64,000 nt of DNA from Myxococcus stipitatus (GTDB taxonomy: Bacteria > Myxococcota > Myxococcia > Myxococcales > Myxococcaceae). Below, in pieces: positions 52,757 through 61,186 of the stretch (position 1 is its first letter; each line of letters opens with the position of its first letter). The DNA lies in assembly GCF_037414475.1 (NCBI RefSeq), contig NZ_CP147913.1, positions 4,402,001 to 4,466,000 of the forward strand. The letters run 5' to 3'. The translations under genes were made by a program, and so were the position numbers. The notes below the pieces were generated by a model. That model was given only the letters and a program-made list of their open reading frames with translations, had not been told where the DNA came from and made no database searches.

Positions 52757-53215
52757 ATGAGTGACACGCAATCTTCTCCCACGCTCGCCGAGCTGGTCCT
52801 CCAGGTGCGCAAGTCGCGCGAGTACGGCCGCCTCACCGACGCCATCCCCTACGCGCGCTTCATGGGCATTGGCGTGGAGCACCTGGCCGGGGAGATGCTC
52901 TGCCGGATGACGTACACGCCCAAGCTCATCGGCAACAGCTTCCTGCCCGCGCTGCACGGCGGCACGCTGGGCGCGCTGCTGGAGTGCTCCGCCATCTTCG
53001 AGCTCCTGCTCCAGACGGAGACCCAGCGCGTCCCCAAGGTCATCTCCCTGACGGTGGACTTCCTGCGCTCCGGCAAGGCCCAGGACACCTTCGCGCGCGC
53101 CTTCATCACGCGCCAGGGACGTCGCGTGGCCAACGTCCGCGTCGAGGCCTGGCAGGACGACCGCACCCGCCCCATCGCCAGCGCGAACGCCCTGTTCCTG
53201 CTCGCGGAGCCCTGA
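52757..53215 (+). CDS. Hotdog-fold thioesterase, second of a tandem pair
   Basis: 152 residues from ATG 52757, with GGAG 10 bases upstream; GTG 52748 overlapping the previous stop is the alternative. The hotdog core has FLPALHGGTLGALLECSAIF, with Glu (LLEC) at the place of the usual acid, then TVDFLRSGKAQDTFARAF. It is paralogous to the preceding gene but diverged, and the acid differs (Glu for Asp). Cytoplasmic; substrate unknown. Confidence 0.87.
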   Translation: MSDTQSSPTLAELVLQVRKSREYGRLTDAIPYARFMGIGVEHLAGEMLCRMTYTPKLIGNSFLPALHGGTLGALLECSAIFELLLQTETQRVPKVISLTVDFLRSGKAQDTFARAFITRQGRRVANVRVEAWQDDRTRPIASANALFLLAEP

Positions 53216-53342
53216 GCCTCTGCCGCCCGCGAGGGCCGGGCCGAGGGGCGGAGCCGTTGGCCGCTCCCTCGGCGCACGGTGGGCTTTTGCGCCGGGCCAT
53301 CTCCACCTTCGTCCCCAGGAGCCCATTCTCGGGAGGCAGGCG

Positions 53343-54101
53343 ATGATGCGATGGAACGGTTGGATGCTGGCCGGCGTGGTCTTTCTGGGCGGCGCGGCGG
53401 TGGCGCAGGACACGCAGAACTCCACGGCGCCGCAGAACGGCACCGGCGACAGCCAGGGCATGATTCGCTCGGGAGAGGCGGACGCCATCGACCAGGGCGA
53501 GGACCTGCGCAAGCAAGCCCGCGAGGACCAGCCCGCGACGGGCGGCTCGGGTGAGCCCGACGCGCAGGCCCAGAAGTGGATGAAGGAGGGCCTGCTGCCC
53601 ATCCCCACCGATGAGAAGTCCTTCCTGGAGATACTGCACAGCGGGAACCAGATGGAGGTTCAGATGGGGCAGCTCGCGCAGAAGAACGGCGCGTCCCAGG
53701 ACGTGAAGGACTTCGGCGTCCGCATGCAGCGCGAGCACGGCAAGGCGGATGAGAAGCTGATGGCGTACGCGAAGAAGAAGGGCTTCCAGCTCGGTGAGCC
53801 CCAGGCGACGACGCCGCTCGCCAAGGCCATGGGCAACACGGAGCACGCCCTCATGGAGGAGCTCCAGCTGCGCCGCGGCCCCGCGTTCGACCGGGGCTAC
53901 CTGGCCGTCATGGTCGGTGACCATGACTCCGACATCGCCATGGTGATGGCCGGGCAGCAGCAGTTCGCCAGCAACACCGAGCTGAAGGGGATGCTCGACG
54001 AGACGCTGACCATGATGAAGCAGCACCGTCAGAGCGCGTACCGGCTGCTGGGCCAGGAGACTCCGCGCCAGGCCCGCCAGAGCCCTCGCGGCGGGCGCTG
54101 A
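53343..54101 (+). CDS. Exported DUF4142 family protein
   Basis: 252 residues from ATG 53343 (or 53346), with GGGAGGCAGGCG upstream. Signal peptide MMRWNGWMLAGVVFLGGAAVAQ cut after AVA-Q (given here in part). Residues about 30-80 are an acidic, Gln/Asn-rich linker. Residues about 90-235 are the helical DUF4142 domain: NQMEVQMGQLAQKNGASQDV, FGVRMQREHGKADEKLMA, FDRGYLAVMVGDHDSDIAMV. The family looks like a ferritin-like four-helix bundle, usually periplasmic and stress-linked. No partner is evident; the gene faces the kinase operon. Confidence 0.88.
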   Translation: MMRWNGWMLAGVVFLGGAAVAQDTQNSTAPQNGTGDSQGMIRSGEADAIDQGEDLRKQAREDQPATGGSGEPDAQAQKWMKEGLLPIPTDEKSFLEILHSGNQMEVQMGQLAQKNGASQDVKDFGVRMQREHGKADEKLMAYAKKKGFQLGEPQATTPLAKAMGNTEHALMEELQLRRGPAFDRGYLAVMVGDHDSDIAMVMAGQQQFASNTELKGMLDETLTMMKQHRQSAYRLLGQETPRQARQSPRGGR

Positions 54102-54111
54102 CGTCCAGCGC
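54095..54111. terminator. Hairpin between the DUF4142 gene and the kinase operon
   Basis: GCGCTG-ACGTC-CAGCGC, a 6-bp stem placed between convergent stop codons. Weak without a U tract. Confidence 0.4.
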
Positions 54112-54117
54112 TCCGGG

Positions 54118-55545
54118 CTACTCGACGGAGAGCGTGTAGACGCGCTCCGTCCCGTCCGAGAGCGACAACGTCATGCGAGTCACTCCCGGCTCCAGTGCCT
54201 TGAGCTGGAGCCGGCCGGGTGACACCTCCACCTCCACGAGGCGCGGGTCCTCCACGATGAAGTGCTGGATGCCTGGGACCAGCGACTCGCGCAGCTCACC
54301 TCTGCGCAGCTCGATGCGGTCCCCGTGCTCCTCCCCCGGGGATGAGGACACCTGCCTCATGCCGTCCTGCGCCTGACTCCAGAACACCAGGCCCAGCCCT
54401 CCTCCCAGGAAGAGGAGCAGCAGCGCCACGACCCCCAGCACCTTCCAGTCGCGTGTCACGTGGGGACGCGAGAGCGCCTGGAGCAACGCCTCCATGGAGG
54501 TGAAGCGCGACGCGGGCAGGTGCGACAGTCCTCGGGACAACGCACGCAGCACATGCTCCGGGGGACGGCCCGTGCTCGGACGCAGGCGCGGCGTCTGGGA
54601 TGGGGACGGAGGCGTCGCCGCGGGGGGCACGGCCACCCGCTGCTGCGCGGGGCGCTCGCCGTGCAGGGCTTCATACAGCGAGACACAGAAGCTGTACTGG
54701 TCGCTCCGTTCGTCCACGCGATGGCCCCGGCGCTGCTCGGGAGACATGTACGCGGGCGTGCCCAGCATGGTGCCCGCCCGCGTGAGAATCAGCTCGGTCT
54801 CATCCAGAGGAGTGGCCTCGGTCCGCCACCGCCGCACGAGCCCGAAGTCGGTGACTCGCACGCGCCCGTCCTTGCCCACCAGGACGTTCGCCGGCTTGAA
54901 GTCCCGGTGCACCAGCCCCTGGCGATGCGCCGCCGCCAGCCCCGCGCCCGCCGCGAGGAATTTCTCCAGCACCTCTCTCCAGGAGCGCTCCTTCTCTCGC
55001 AGCCACCCCGCGAGGGTCGTCCCCTCCACCCACTCCATCGCCAGATAGTCGCGGCCCTCGGCGGAGCCCAGCTCGAAGACAGGCAACACATTGGGATGAG
55101 ACACCCTCGCCATCGCTTGCGCCTCGCGCAGCAGCCGGCCCCGGCGCTCCTCCTCCACGCCCTTGCGAGCGGGGCGAAGCAGCTTCAACGCCACCTTGCG
55201 TCCCAGCCGCGTGTCGTCCGCCGCGTACACCACGCCCATTCCCCCCAGGCCCAGCATCTCTCCCAGCACGTAGGGGCCCAGCCGCGTCCCCTTCGGAAAG
55301 GCCAGGGCCGAGATGCCAAGCTCCTGTGCCGGGGGCGGCATGGTGAGCCGGCGCGTGGTGGCGTCCGCGTCATCCGATTCCGGCATCGTGCGCTCCGCCT
55401 CCACGAGCGCACGGCAGCTCTCGCAGGTGTCCAGATGCGCCGCCAGCCCCACCGCCTTCGCCGAGGGCAACGCCCCGTGGGCGAGGCTGATGAGTTCCTT
55501 CTTGTCTGGGCAGGGTGCTGGCACGAGGGGACGCTGCGGATTCAT
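54118..55545 (-). CDS. Ser/Thr protein kinase with anti-sigma-like zinc motif and exported secretin-type domain
   Basis: 475 residues. Residues about 12-50 contain the H-x3-C-x2-C motif of anti-sigma zinc domains (LAAHLDTCESCRALVEAE). Kinase domain about 90-340: glycine loop LGLGGMGVVYAADDTRLG, lysine VALKLL, catalytic HRDFKPANVLV, VTDFGLVRRW, GTPAYMSPEQ; all residues for activity are there. One membrane helix (VLGVVALLLLFLGGGLGLVFW) near 380-400, then about 70 exported residues: IELRRGELRESLVPGIQHF, VEVEVSPGRLQLKALEPGV, ending RVYTLSVE. That tail resembles the N-terminal domain of RcpC/CpaC secretin-type proteins. Last in the operon behind a paralog. Confidence 0.92.
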   Translation of the reverse strand: MNPQRPLVPAPCPDKKELISLAHGALPSAKAVGLAAHLDTCESCRALVEAERTMPESDDADATTRRLTMPPPAQELGISALAFPKGTRLGPYVLGEMLGLGGMGVVYAADDTRLGRKVALKLLRPARKGVEEERRGRLLREAQAMARVSHPNVLPVFELGSAEGRDYLAMEWVEGTTLAGWLREKERSWREVLEKFLAAGAGLAAAHRQGLVHRDFKPANVLVGKDGRVRVTDFGLVRRWRTEATPLDETELILTRAGTMLGTPAYMSPEQRRGHRVDERSDQYSFCVSLYEALHGERPAQQRVAVPPAATPPSPSQTPRLRPSTGRPPEHVLRALSRGLSHLPASRFTSMEALLQALSRPHVTRDWKVLGVVALLLLFLGGGLGLVFWSQAQDGMRQVSSSPGEEHGDRIELRRGELRESLVPGIQHFIVEDPRLVEVEVSPGRLQLKALEPGVTRMTLSLSDGTERVYTLSVE

Positions 55546-55637
55546 GTGATGTCTTGCATCATCGCAGCCTCATCCCCGGGGAGAAAGGAGGAGACTCGAG
55601 AGGTTCCGCTTGTTCTTTATTCACGGTGACAACTGCT

Positions 55638-57080
55638 TCACTTCCCCGAAACAGAGATGGTGTAGAGGCGCCTCTCACCCTGCCGGGTCCACACCAGCAG
55701 TTGGGATGCCCCCGACTCGAGCGGGGTGAGCAACAATCCATTCTCCACCACCTGAATATTCACCAGCCCCTGCTGGCCGATGGCGATGCGCGACATGCCG
55801 GAGAGCTCCAGCGTGCGCGGCTCCCCCATCACCAGTGGGAAGAAGATGTTGCCTCCCACCTTCCTCGCGGCTTCGACCTCCTGGAGGAAGGCTCGGTTCT
55901 CTTCCGTGTGCATGGGGGCCGACTCGTCCCCTCCCCACGTCCACGTGGCCAGCACCAGCAATCCCCCCAGGGACACCGCCCCCAATCCCAACCACCACGG
56001 CCTCCTGGACGGCGGGGCAGTGAGGGCCTGGAGCAAGGCCTCCATCGAGGGATGGCGCGCTCGAGGCTCGGTCTCGAGACCTCGGGACAGCGCGGCCTGG
56101 ACGTGCCTGGGGAGCTTGGATGACTTCTTCGCGTGCGCCGCCCCCGAGGGACGTGCTCCGTGGAGTGCTTCGTGGAGCGCGACGCAGAAGCTGAACTGGT
56201 CGCTGCGGGCGTCCACGGGGAGACCCCAGCGCTGCTCGGGCGACATGTACGCGGGAGTCCCCGGCGCGGCGCCTTCGCGGGTGAGGAACGTCTGTTCCAG
56301 GTCGTCCGCTGGCGGCGTGGGCGCGGCTTCGCGCGAGGTGGCGTGTGCATCGCCGTCGCCGCCGCGCCATCTCCGCGCCAGGCCGAAGTCCATCACTCGC
56401 GCGCGGCCGTCGCGGCCCACGAGCACGTTGGTGGGTTTGAAGTCGCGGTGAACCAATCCCTGGCGGTGTGCCGCCGCCAACCCCTGGCCCGCCTCGAGGA
56501 ACTTCTCCAGCACCTCTCTCCAGGGGCGCTCCTGCTCGCGGAGCCATCCGGCGAGCGTCGTTCCCTCCACCCACTCCATCACCAGGTAGTCGCGGCCGTC
56601 CTCTTGTCCCAACTCGAAGACAGGCAGCACGTGGGGATGGGACAAGCGCGCCATGGCCTGTGCCTCGCGAGACAGGCGCGCGCGGCTCTCTGCCTCCTGG
56701 TCCTCTGGCACGGGGCGCAAGAGCTTCACCGCCACTCTGCGCGCCAACCTCGGGTCCTCCGCCGCGTACACCACGCCCATGCCGCCCACGCCCAGGAGCT
56801 CCCGCAGGACGTAGGGGCCCAGCCGTGTCCCCTCGAGTCGAAGCTCTCGCGTCAGGTCTCGTGGCGGAGGACTCGCCGGGGGAGCGGACCCGGTGTTCAC
56901 GTCCGTCATGGAGCCCTCGGCCGCCACCACCGCGACGAGCGCCCGGCAGTCCTCGCAGACATCCAGGTGCGCGGCCACCGAGGAGACCTCGGACGGAGGC
57001 AGCGCTCCGCTCGCGAAGCCCGCGAGCACGTTCTCATCGGGACAGGCGAGGGACGCGGAGAAGGGTGGCAGCGGGCTCAT
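55638..57080 (-). CDS. Ser/Thr protein kinase with anti-sigma-like zinc motif and exported secretin-type domain
   Basis: 480 residues. Same plan as its neighbour: zinc-like motif VAAHLDVCEDCRALVAVV near residue 40; kinase domain about 85-345 with LLGVGGMGVVYAAEDPRLA, VAVKLL, HRDFKPTNVLVG, VMDFGLARRW and GTPAYMSPEQRWG; membrane helix (LGAVSLGGLLVLATWTW) near 375; exported tail about 400-480 (MGEPRTLELSGMSRIAIG, LLLTPLESGASQLLVWTR, ending RRLYTISVSG). The tail is clearly related to the small exported protein encoded just upstream (57163-57471). The kinases are about 45% alike by eye, so this is a recent tandem duplication. It starts 82 bases after that gene. Confidence 0.92.
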   Translation of the reverse strand: MSPLPPFSASLACPDENVLAGFASGALPPSEVSSVAAHLDVCEDCRALVAVVAAEGSMTDVNTGSAPPASPPPRDLTRELRLEGTRLGPYVLRELLGVGGMGVVYAAEDPRLARRVAVKLLRPVPEDQEAESRARLSREAQAMARLSHPHVLPVFELGQEDGRDYLVMEWVEGTTLAGWLREQERPWREVLEKFLEAGQGLAAAHRQGLVHRDFKPTNVLVGRDGRARVMDFGLARRWRGGDGDAHATSREAAPTPPADDLEQTFLTREGAAPGTPAYMSPEQRWGLPVDARSDQFSFCVALHEALHGARPSGAAHAKKSSKLPRHVQAALSRGLETEPRARHPSMEALLQALTAPPSRRPWWLGLGAVSLGGLLVLATWTWGGDESAPMHTEENRAFLQEVEAARKVGGNIFFPLVMGEPRTLELSGMSRIAIGQQGLVNIQVVENGLLLTPLESGASQLLVWTRQGERRLYTISVSGK

Positions 57081-57162
57081 GGGGTTCGTGACAGCGCGAT
57101 GATATCGCGAACCGGGCCCTGGGCCGCGCGCGGACCGCCCAGGGCCACCTCGGACGCGGAGG

Positions 57163-57471
57163 CTACTTCGTCTCGGCGGCGGCCTTCGCGCCGTCCTTCG
57201 TCACCACCACGGTGTACTCCTGCCGCTTGCCGCCCTCGCTCCACACGAGCAGCCGGGTGGTCCCCGCCGCCTTGCCCTGGATGTCGAGCTTGCCCGCGCC
57301 CAAGGTCTTCACATCCGCCGTGTCGAGGTCTCCCAGCGCCACCTTGTTCATCCCCTTCACGGTGAGCACCTGGTGCTCCCCCACCTTCAGCTCGATGCGC
57401 TCCTCCGCCGCGGCGCTCGTGCCCATCAGCACCGACGCCATCAGGGCAAGTCCCATCAGTCCGTTCCTCAT
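57163..57471 (-). CDS. Small exported protein with secretin-type N-terminal domain
   Basis: 102 residues from ATG 57471, with AAAGGACGG upstream; the longer frame is not needed. Signal peptide MRNGLMGLALMASVLMG with cleavage after SAAA. Mature part: ERIELKVGEHQVLTVKGMNK, VALGDLDTADVKTLGAG, KAAGTTRLLVWSEGGKRQEY. This is the 'pilus assembly protein N-terminal' domain of CpaC/RcpC, found here alone. It is homologous to the tails of both kinases downstream in the same operon, so it may compete with, mimic or bind them outside the membrane. Confidence 0.85.
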   Translation of the reverse strand: MRNGLMGLALMASVLMGTSAAAEERIELKVGEHQVLTVKGMNKVALGDLDTADVKTLGAGKLDIQGKAAGTTRLLVWSEGGKRQEYTVVVTKDGAKAAAETK

Positions 57472-57577
57472 GAGGTCCGTCCTTTCGTTCTTGAAGCGAG
57501 GCTCCCATGCCTGGCCTTCATCTGGGGGACACCGGCCACTTCGGTCCGTTGCACGGCCGTGATGAAAAAGTCGCCGC

Positions 57578-58546
57578 CTACGCGGTTTCCCGCAGCAAGC
57601 CCGGGAGGCTGAGGTCCAGCTGACCGCCCACCACACGCATCAGGCTGTTCAGGTCATCCACTGACAATTGGAGACGCGCCGCCAGGTGCTCGCGCGCATG
57701 CACCAGCATCTGCTGCTTCGCGTGTGACACCCAGCGCGACACCGTGGATTTGTGCGTGCGGTACATGGCGCCGATGCGCTCCAGACTCACGCCCTCCACC
57801 ACATGCAGCCGCAGCACCGTGCGCTCTCGCGGAGGAAGGTTCGCCACGGCCACCGCCAAGGCCTCGCGGAAGTCCTGGTGGTGACGCCGCCGGAGGTACT
57901 CCAGTTCGACGTCCCCTCCCAGCCCACCTTCCAGCGCCGTCCCATCCGCCTCCTGCTCCACCCGGGCGCGCCGCCCTTCCGCCCGCTGGAGATTGAGCGC
58001 CGTGCGCACCGCCGCCGCTCGCAGCCACGCGGACAGGGGCGCTGTTCCCCGATACTCGGCGATGCGTGGCTCCGCGCCCCCTTCCGTGGCGAGCAACCGG
58101 TGCCGCAACTGCTGGAGCACCTCCTCCGCGTCGACGCCGCCACCGCGGACCCGGGAGACCGCGCGAGCCACCTTGGAGAGGAAGTGCCGCTCCAACGCCG
58201 CGTGGGCCGCGGGGATTCCTCGCGCACAGGCACACGCCAGATAGAGGTCCGCCACGGGGACGTCCTGGGACGCCATCGAGGACACAGCCTCCGTCCCAAG
58301 CCGCTGGGCCAGGTACCGCGAGAAATCCTCTTCCGCGAGCACCACCTCCGGCCACGCCTCTCGTCCCACGGACACCCACGAACCCCGCGGCGCTTCAAGT
58401 CCGGACACGTCCACACCGTTCAACTCGGATAAGTGTTTCTCCAACGCTAGCAGGTGTCGGGCGAAGACCTGGGCACCGCCGTGCGGCATCGACATCCGTG
58501 CCGCGTGACCCATTCCTGGGAGGATTCCAGTCAGGCGGGCTTTCAT
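57578..58546 (-). CDS. RNA polymerase sigma-70 family (ECF-like) factor, myxobacterial type
   Basis: About 322 residues if ATG 58546 is used (MKARLTGILPGMGHAARM); ATG 58495 (MSMPHGGAQVFARHLLAL) is also possible, and none has a strong ribosome site. Region 2 is near GGGVDAEEVLQQLRHRLLAT and YRGTAPLSAWLRAAAVRTAL; region 4 is NLPPRERTVLRLHVVEGVSL followed by GAMYRTHKSTVSRWVSHAKQ, which is the -35-binding helix-turn-helix. A C-terminal ~40-residue tail (NSLMRVVGGQLDLSLPGLL) and the long N-terminus match the myxobacterial TIGR03001-type sigma factors from memory. First gene of the operon with the exported protein and two kinases. Confidence 0.88.
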   Translation of the reverse strand: MKARLTGILPGMGHAARMSMPHGGAQVFARHLLALEKHLSELNGVDVSGLEAPRGSWVSVGREAWPEVVLAEEDFSRYLAQRLGTEAVSSMASQDVPVADLYLACACARGIPAAHAALERHFLSKVARAVSRVRGGGVDAEEVLQQLRHRLLATEGGAEPRIAEYRGTAPLSAWLRAAAVRTALNLQRAEGRRARVEQEADGTALEGGLGGDVELEYLRRRHHQDFREALAVAVANLPPRERTVLRLHVVEGVSLERIGAMYRTHKSTVSRWVSHAKQQMLVHAREHLAARLQLSVDDLNSLMRVVGGQLDLSLPGLLRETA

Positions 58547-58768
58547 TGTTACAGCGAGGGGCGCCTTTTCTACAGGCCCCAAGCCCCCGGTCTGACGGCG
58601 ATGGCCCACCCGACGCTGTCCCTGGGTTCAACGTGAATGCCCACGCGGTAACGCCTGTTCGTGCTCGAAGCCACTATCGCCGAATGACATGCAACGCTTC
58701 GCGGCGAGTGCTTCCTGTCGGCACGCAGCCTGCTTCCCTCTCCCTGCATCCGTTCGGAGGGCAGGACG

Positions 58769-59704
58769 ATGAGCGAGCGCGTACAGACTCAACTGAAGAC
58801 CCTGAAGGAGACCTCGCGGTCACTGTTCATCCAGGAACGGTATTCCGAATGCGCGGAGGTCCTCGCGCGCATCGTCCGGCTGATGCCCAAGGACCCGAAC
58901 GCACGCGTGCGCCACGCCGAGATTTGCCGCCGAGCGGGAGACCGGCCCGGCGCGGTCGCCTCCTATCGCGTGGCCGCGGAGCTGCTGCTCGCGCAAGGCT
59001 GCGAAGCCCGCGCCCGTGCCGCCTTGCGCGCGGCGCTCGCGGTGGACCCTCGAGACCCTGAGCTGACCTCGGACGTCGCGCGCCTGGGCCAGGTGTCCTT
59101 GCCCCCCGCGACGGCGCTCGAGGACGAGCGGCTCTACATCACGGCCAATGACATCCTGGAGGAGCCCTCGCGCATGGAGACACGTGCGAACACGCCGCCG
59201 CCTCCACCACCCGCCTTCGTCCTGCGCGCGGCGGAAGAGACCGCCTCCGCCGGGCCGCTGCCCGCGGCGCCCACCATCGCCCCCGTGCGGATGAGGCCGT
59301 CCGATGCAGGACGCCTCCCACCTTCCTCCGGGAAGGCTCGGTGGGAGGAGCGTCCCCAGACGCCTCCCACGCTCGTCCCCGTGACGCCGTCCACGCCGCG
59401 CGCGGGAGGCGAGCCTGGCTCGGCGCCTCGAGGCCATGCTCCAGCCACCGCCACATCACGGCAGGTCGCTGCAACCCCCACGCATCCCACTCCATCGCCG
59501 CGCATCACACCCGAGCCCCCCGTGATGGGCTTTCGCCCCGAGCTCCGGTGGCTGAGTCCCAACGCCATCGCCTTGCGCTCCTCGCCTCAGTCCGCCTGGG
59601 TCGTCATCCGCGCCGAAGGCCCGCTGTCGCTGAGCCGCGCGGAGTCCGTCGTCACGCCTCCCGAGCTCCCCACGGACGACGAGCCCCTGCACCTCACCCA
59701 CTGA
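58769..59704 (+). CDS. TPR-like protein with proline-rich tail
   Basis: 311 residues from ATG 58769, preceded by CGGAGGGCAGGACG. Residues about 1-120 form three TPR-like helical hairpins (QERYSECAEVLARIVRLMPK, DRPGAVASYRVAAELLLAQG, CEARARAALRAALAVDPRDP). Residues about 140-260 are Pro/Ala/Thr-rich and low in order. The end (MGFRPELRWLSPNAIALRSS) may be a short folded part. No signal or membrane helix. Divergent from the sigma-factor gene, and 36 bases upstream of the methyltransferase gene. Role unknown; such tails often bind other proteins. Confidence 0.78.
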   Translation: MSERVQTQLKTLKETSRSLFIQERYSECAEVLARIVRLMPKDPNARVRHAEICRRAGDRPGAVASYRVAAELLLAQGCEARARAALRAALAVDPRDPELTSDVARLGQVSLPPATALEDERLYITANDILEEPSRMETRANTPPPPPPAFVLRAAEETASAGPLPAAPTIAPVRMRPSDAGRLPPSSGKARWEERPQTPPTLVPVTPSTPRAGGEPGSAPRGHAPATATSRQVAATPTHPTPSPRITPEPPVMGFRPELRWLSPNAIALRSSPQSAWVVIRAEGPLSLSRAESVVTPPELPTDDEPLHLTH

Positions 59705-59740
59705 CCACGCGCTTGTTCCTCGCGGCCCTCCAGGACCACG

Positions 59741-60484
59741 ATGAGGGGGCACCCCATGCTCCCCATCCCACTTCGAGAGACCCACGCCTTCGTCCGTCCC
59801 ACCGTGGCCCCGCACCGCCGCATCCTGGAGGTCGGCTGCGGCGACGGAGCACTCGCTGGACTCCTCGCCGCCGAAGGCCACGACGTCGTCGCCATCGACG
59901 CGCGGCTGCGCGACACACCCCGCCCGCCCGGCGTTCGCTTCGAGCAGGTCTCGCTGTCGAGCTTCGCCGCCGAGCCCTTCGACGCCCTGGTCGCGGTGGC
60001 CGTGCTCCACCACCTCTCTCCGCTCGAAGCCTCCGTGGCGAAGCTGCGCGAGCTGATTGTTCCGGGTGGGTCGCTCGTCGTGGACGACTTCGACCTGGCC
60101 GCTCCGGACGTCACCACCGCGCGCTGGTACTACGACGCGCAGGATCTGCTCGCCGCCGGAGGACTCTTCCCACCCGAGGCCGTCCATGGCGCTCCCGAGG
60201 AAGCCCCGCTCGAGCGCTGGCACCATGAGCACCTGCACCACGATGAGCCGCTCCACACCGGGGACAGCACGGTGGGTGCGCTGCGCGACGGGGGCTTCGA
60301 GCTCCAACACGTCACGCGCGGGCCCTACCTGTTCCGCTACCTGGCCAAGGGGCACCACGGCGCCCACGGCCACGTGCCCGCGCCGGAGCGCCTGGCTGAA
60401 TACATGCTCGCCACCGAGCGCCAGCGCATCGCCGAGGGTGTGTTCAAACCCGTCGGCCTGCGCATCGTCGCCCGGCGGCGCTGA
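59741..60484 (+). CDS. Class I SAM-dependent methyltransferase
   Basis: 247 residues from ATG 59741 (AGGA five bases before); ATG 59756 has GAGGGGG before it and is equally good. The SAM site is RILEVGCGDGALAGLLAAEG with the acid in VVAIDARLRD; then FDALVAVAVLHHLSPLEASV, typical of methyltransf_11/25. C-terminal lid-like part about 140-247 (FRYLAKGHHGAHGHVP). Size and motifs fit small-molecule or O-methyltransferases; substrate unknown. It follows the TPR-like gene in the same direction. Confidence 0.88.
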   Translation: MRGHPMLPIPLRETHAFVRPTVAPHRRILEVGCGDGALAGLLAAEGHDVVAIDARLRDTPRPPGVRFEQVSLSSFAAEPFDALVAVAVLHHLSPLEASVAKLRELIVPGGSLVVDDFDLAAPDVTTARWYYDAQDLLAAGGLFPPEAVHGAPEEAPLERWHHEHLHHDEPLHTGDSTVGALRDGGFELQHVTRGPYLFRYLAKGHHGAHGHVPAPERLAEYMLATERQRIAEGVFKPVGLRIVARRR

Positions 60485-60562
60485 GGCCAACACCCGCATC
60501 CCCGGTGGAGGGCTCTCACGTTCCCACGATGAGGTGCCCCCACTCGCGAGACCTCCGCGGCG

Positions 60563-60910
60563 CTACATCGCCACGGACTTCTTCGGGTCGAAGCGCTTCT
60601 TCTGGGGGGCACTCTCGGGCTTCGCGGGCGCCTCGGCCGGGGCCGCCTGCTCCGGCTCACGGCTCTCCAGCACGGGAGCCTCCGCCGTCTCGGGGGTCTC
60701 CGACGAGGACACCTGCGCCTTCACCGGCGCCTCGCAGTGTTCTCCCTTGCGGTTCGGATGGCAGTGCCGAATCCCATACACATGGTGGCAACCACATGCG
60801 TCCACCCGCTTCTTCGCGCAAATGGACGGGTTGAACACCGGCCCCGCCAACGAATCCGCCGGCACGGCCTGCATCGCCATCGCCAGGAAAATCCCACTGA
60901 GGAAACCCAT
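60563..60910 (-). CDS. Small exported cysteine/histidine-rich protein
   Basis: 115 residues from ATG 60910; the reading frame runs on to 62821 but the upstream part is antisense to rtcB and not coding. Signal peptide MGFLSGIFLAMAMQAVPADS with a cut near ADS-L. A compact stretch with six cysteines and four histidines follows (CAKKRVDACGCHHVYGIRHC, HPNRKGEHC), then a disordered Glu/Ala/Pro tail that ends KKRFDPKKSVAM. The Cys/His spacing could bind a metal or form disulfides. No family recognised. Divergent from rtcB, with GGGGGTGGGCG as a possible ribosome site. Confidence 0.7.
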   Translation of the reverse strand: MGFLSGIFLAMAMQAVPADSLAGPVFNPSICAKKRVDACGCHHVYGIRHCHPNRKGEHCEAPVKAQVSSSETPETAEAPVLESREPEQAAPAEAPAKPESAPQKKRFDPKKSVAM

Positions 60911-61186
60911 CGCCCACCCCCTGCCTGGATGGCAAATGGATGCGCCTGACGCGGGAATGCGGCAAGCCCCGCGCTGATCCAATTCCCGCGCTTCGCACGA
61001 GAGCCGACTCTCGCTCGGCCGTTCGTGTGGACGTGGACGGCGCGCGCCTCGGAAATTCGCTCGCCTTTCCGTCTCCTTCCCACGCATCCTCGGGAACACT
61101 CGGGCACGCCCGCACCCACAGGTCAGCTTGTTTCGGACGTTCCCGTCCCTCGCGCGCGTTTCCCCAGTCAGGGGGAGGTCAAGGTC

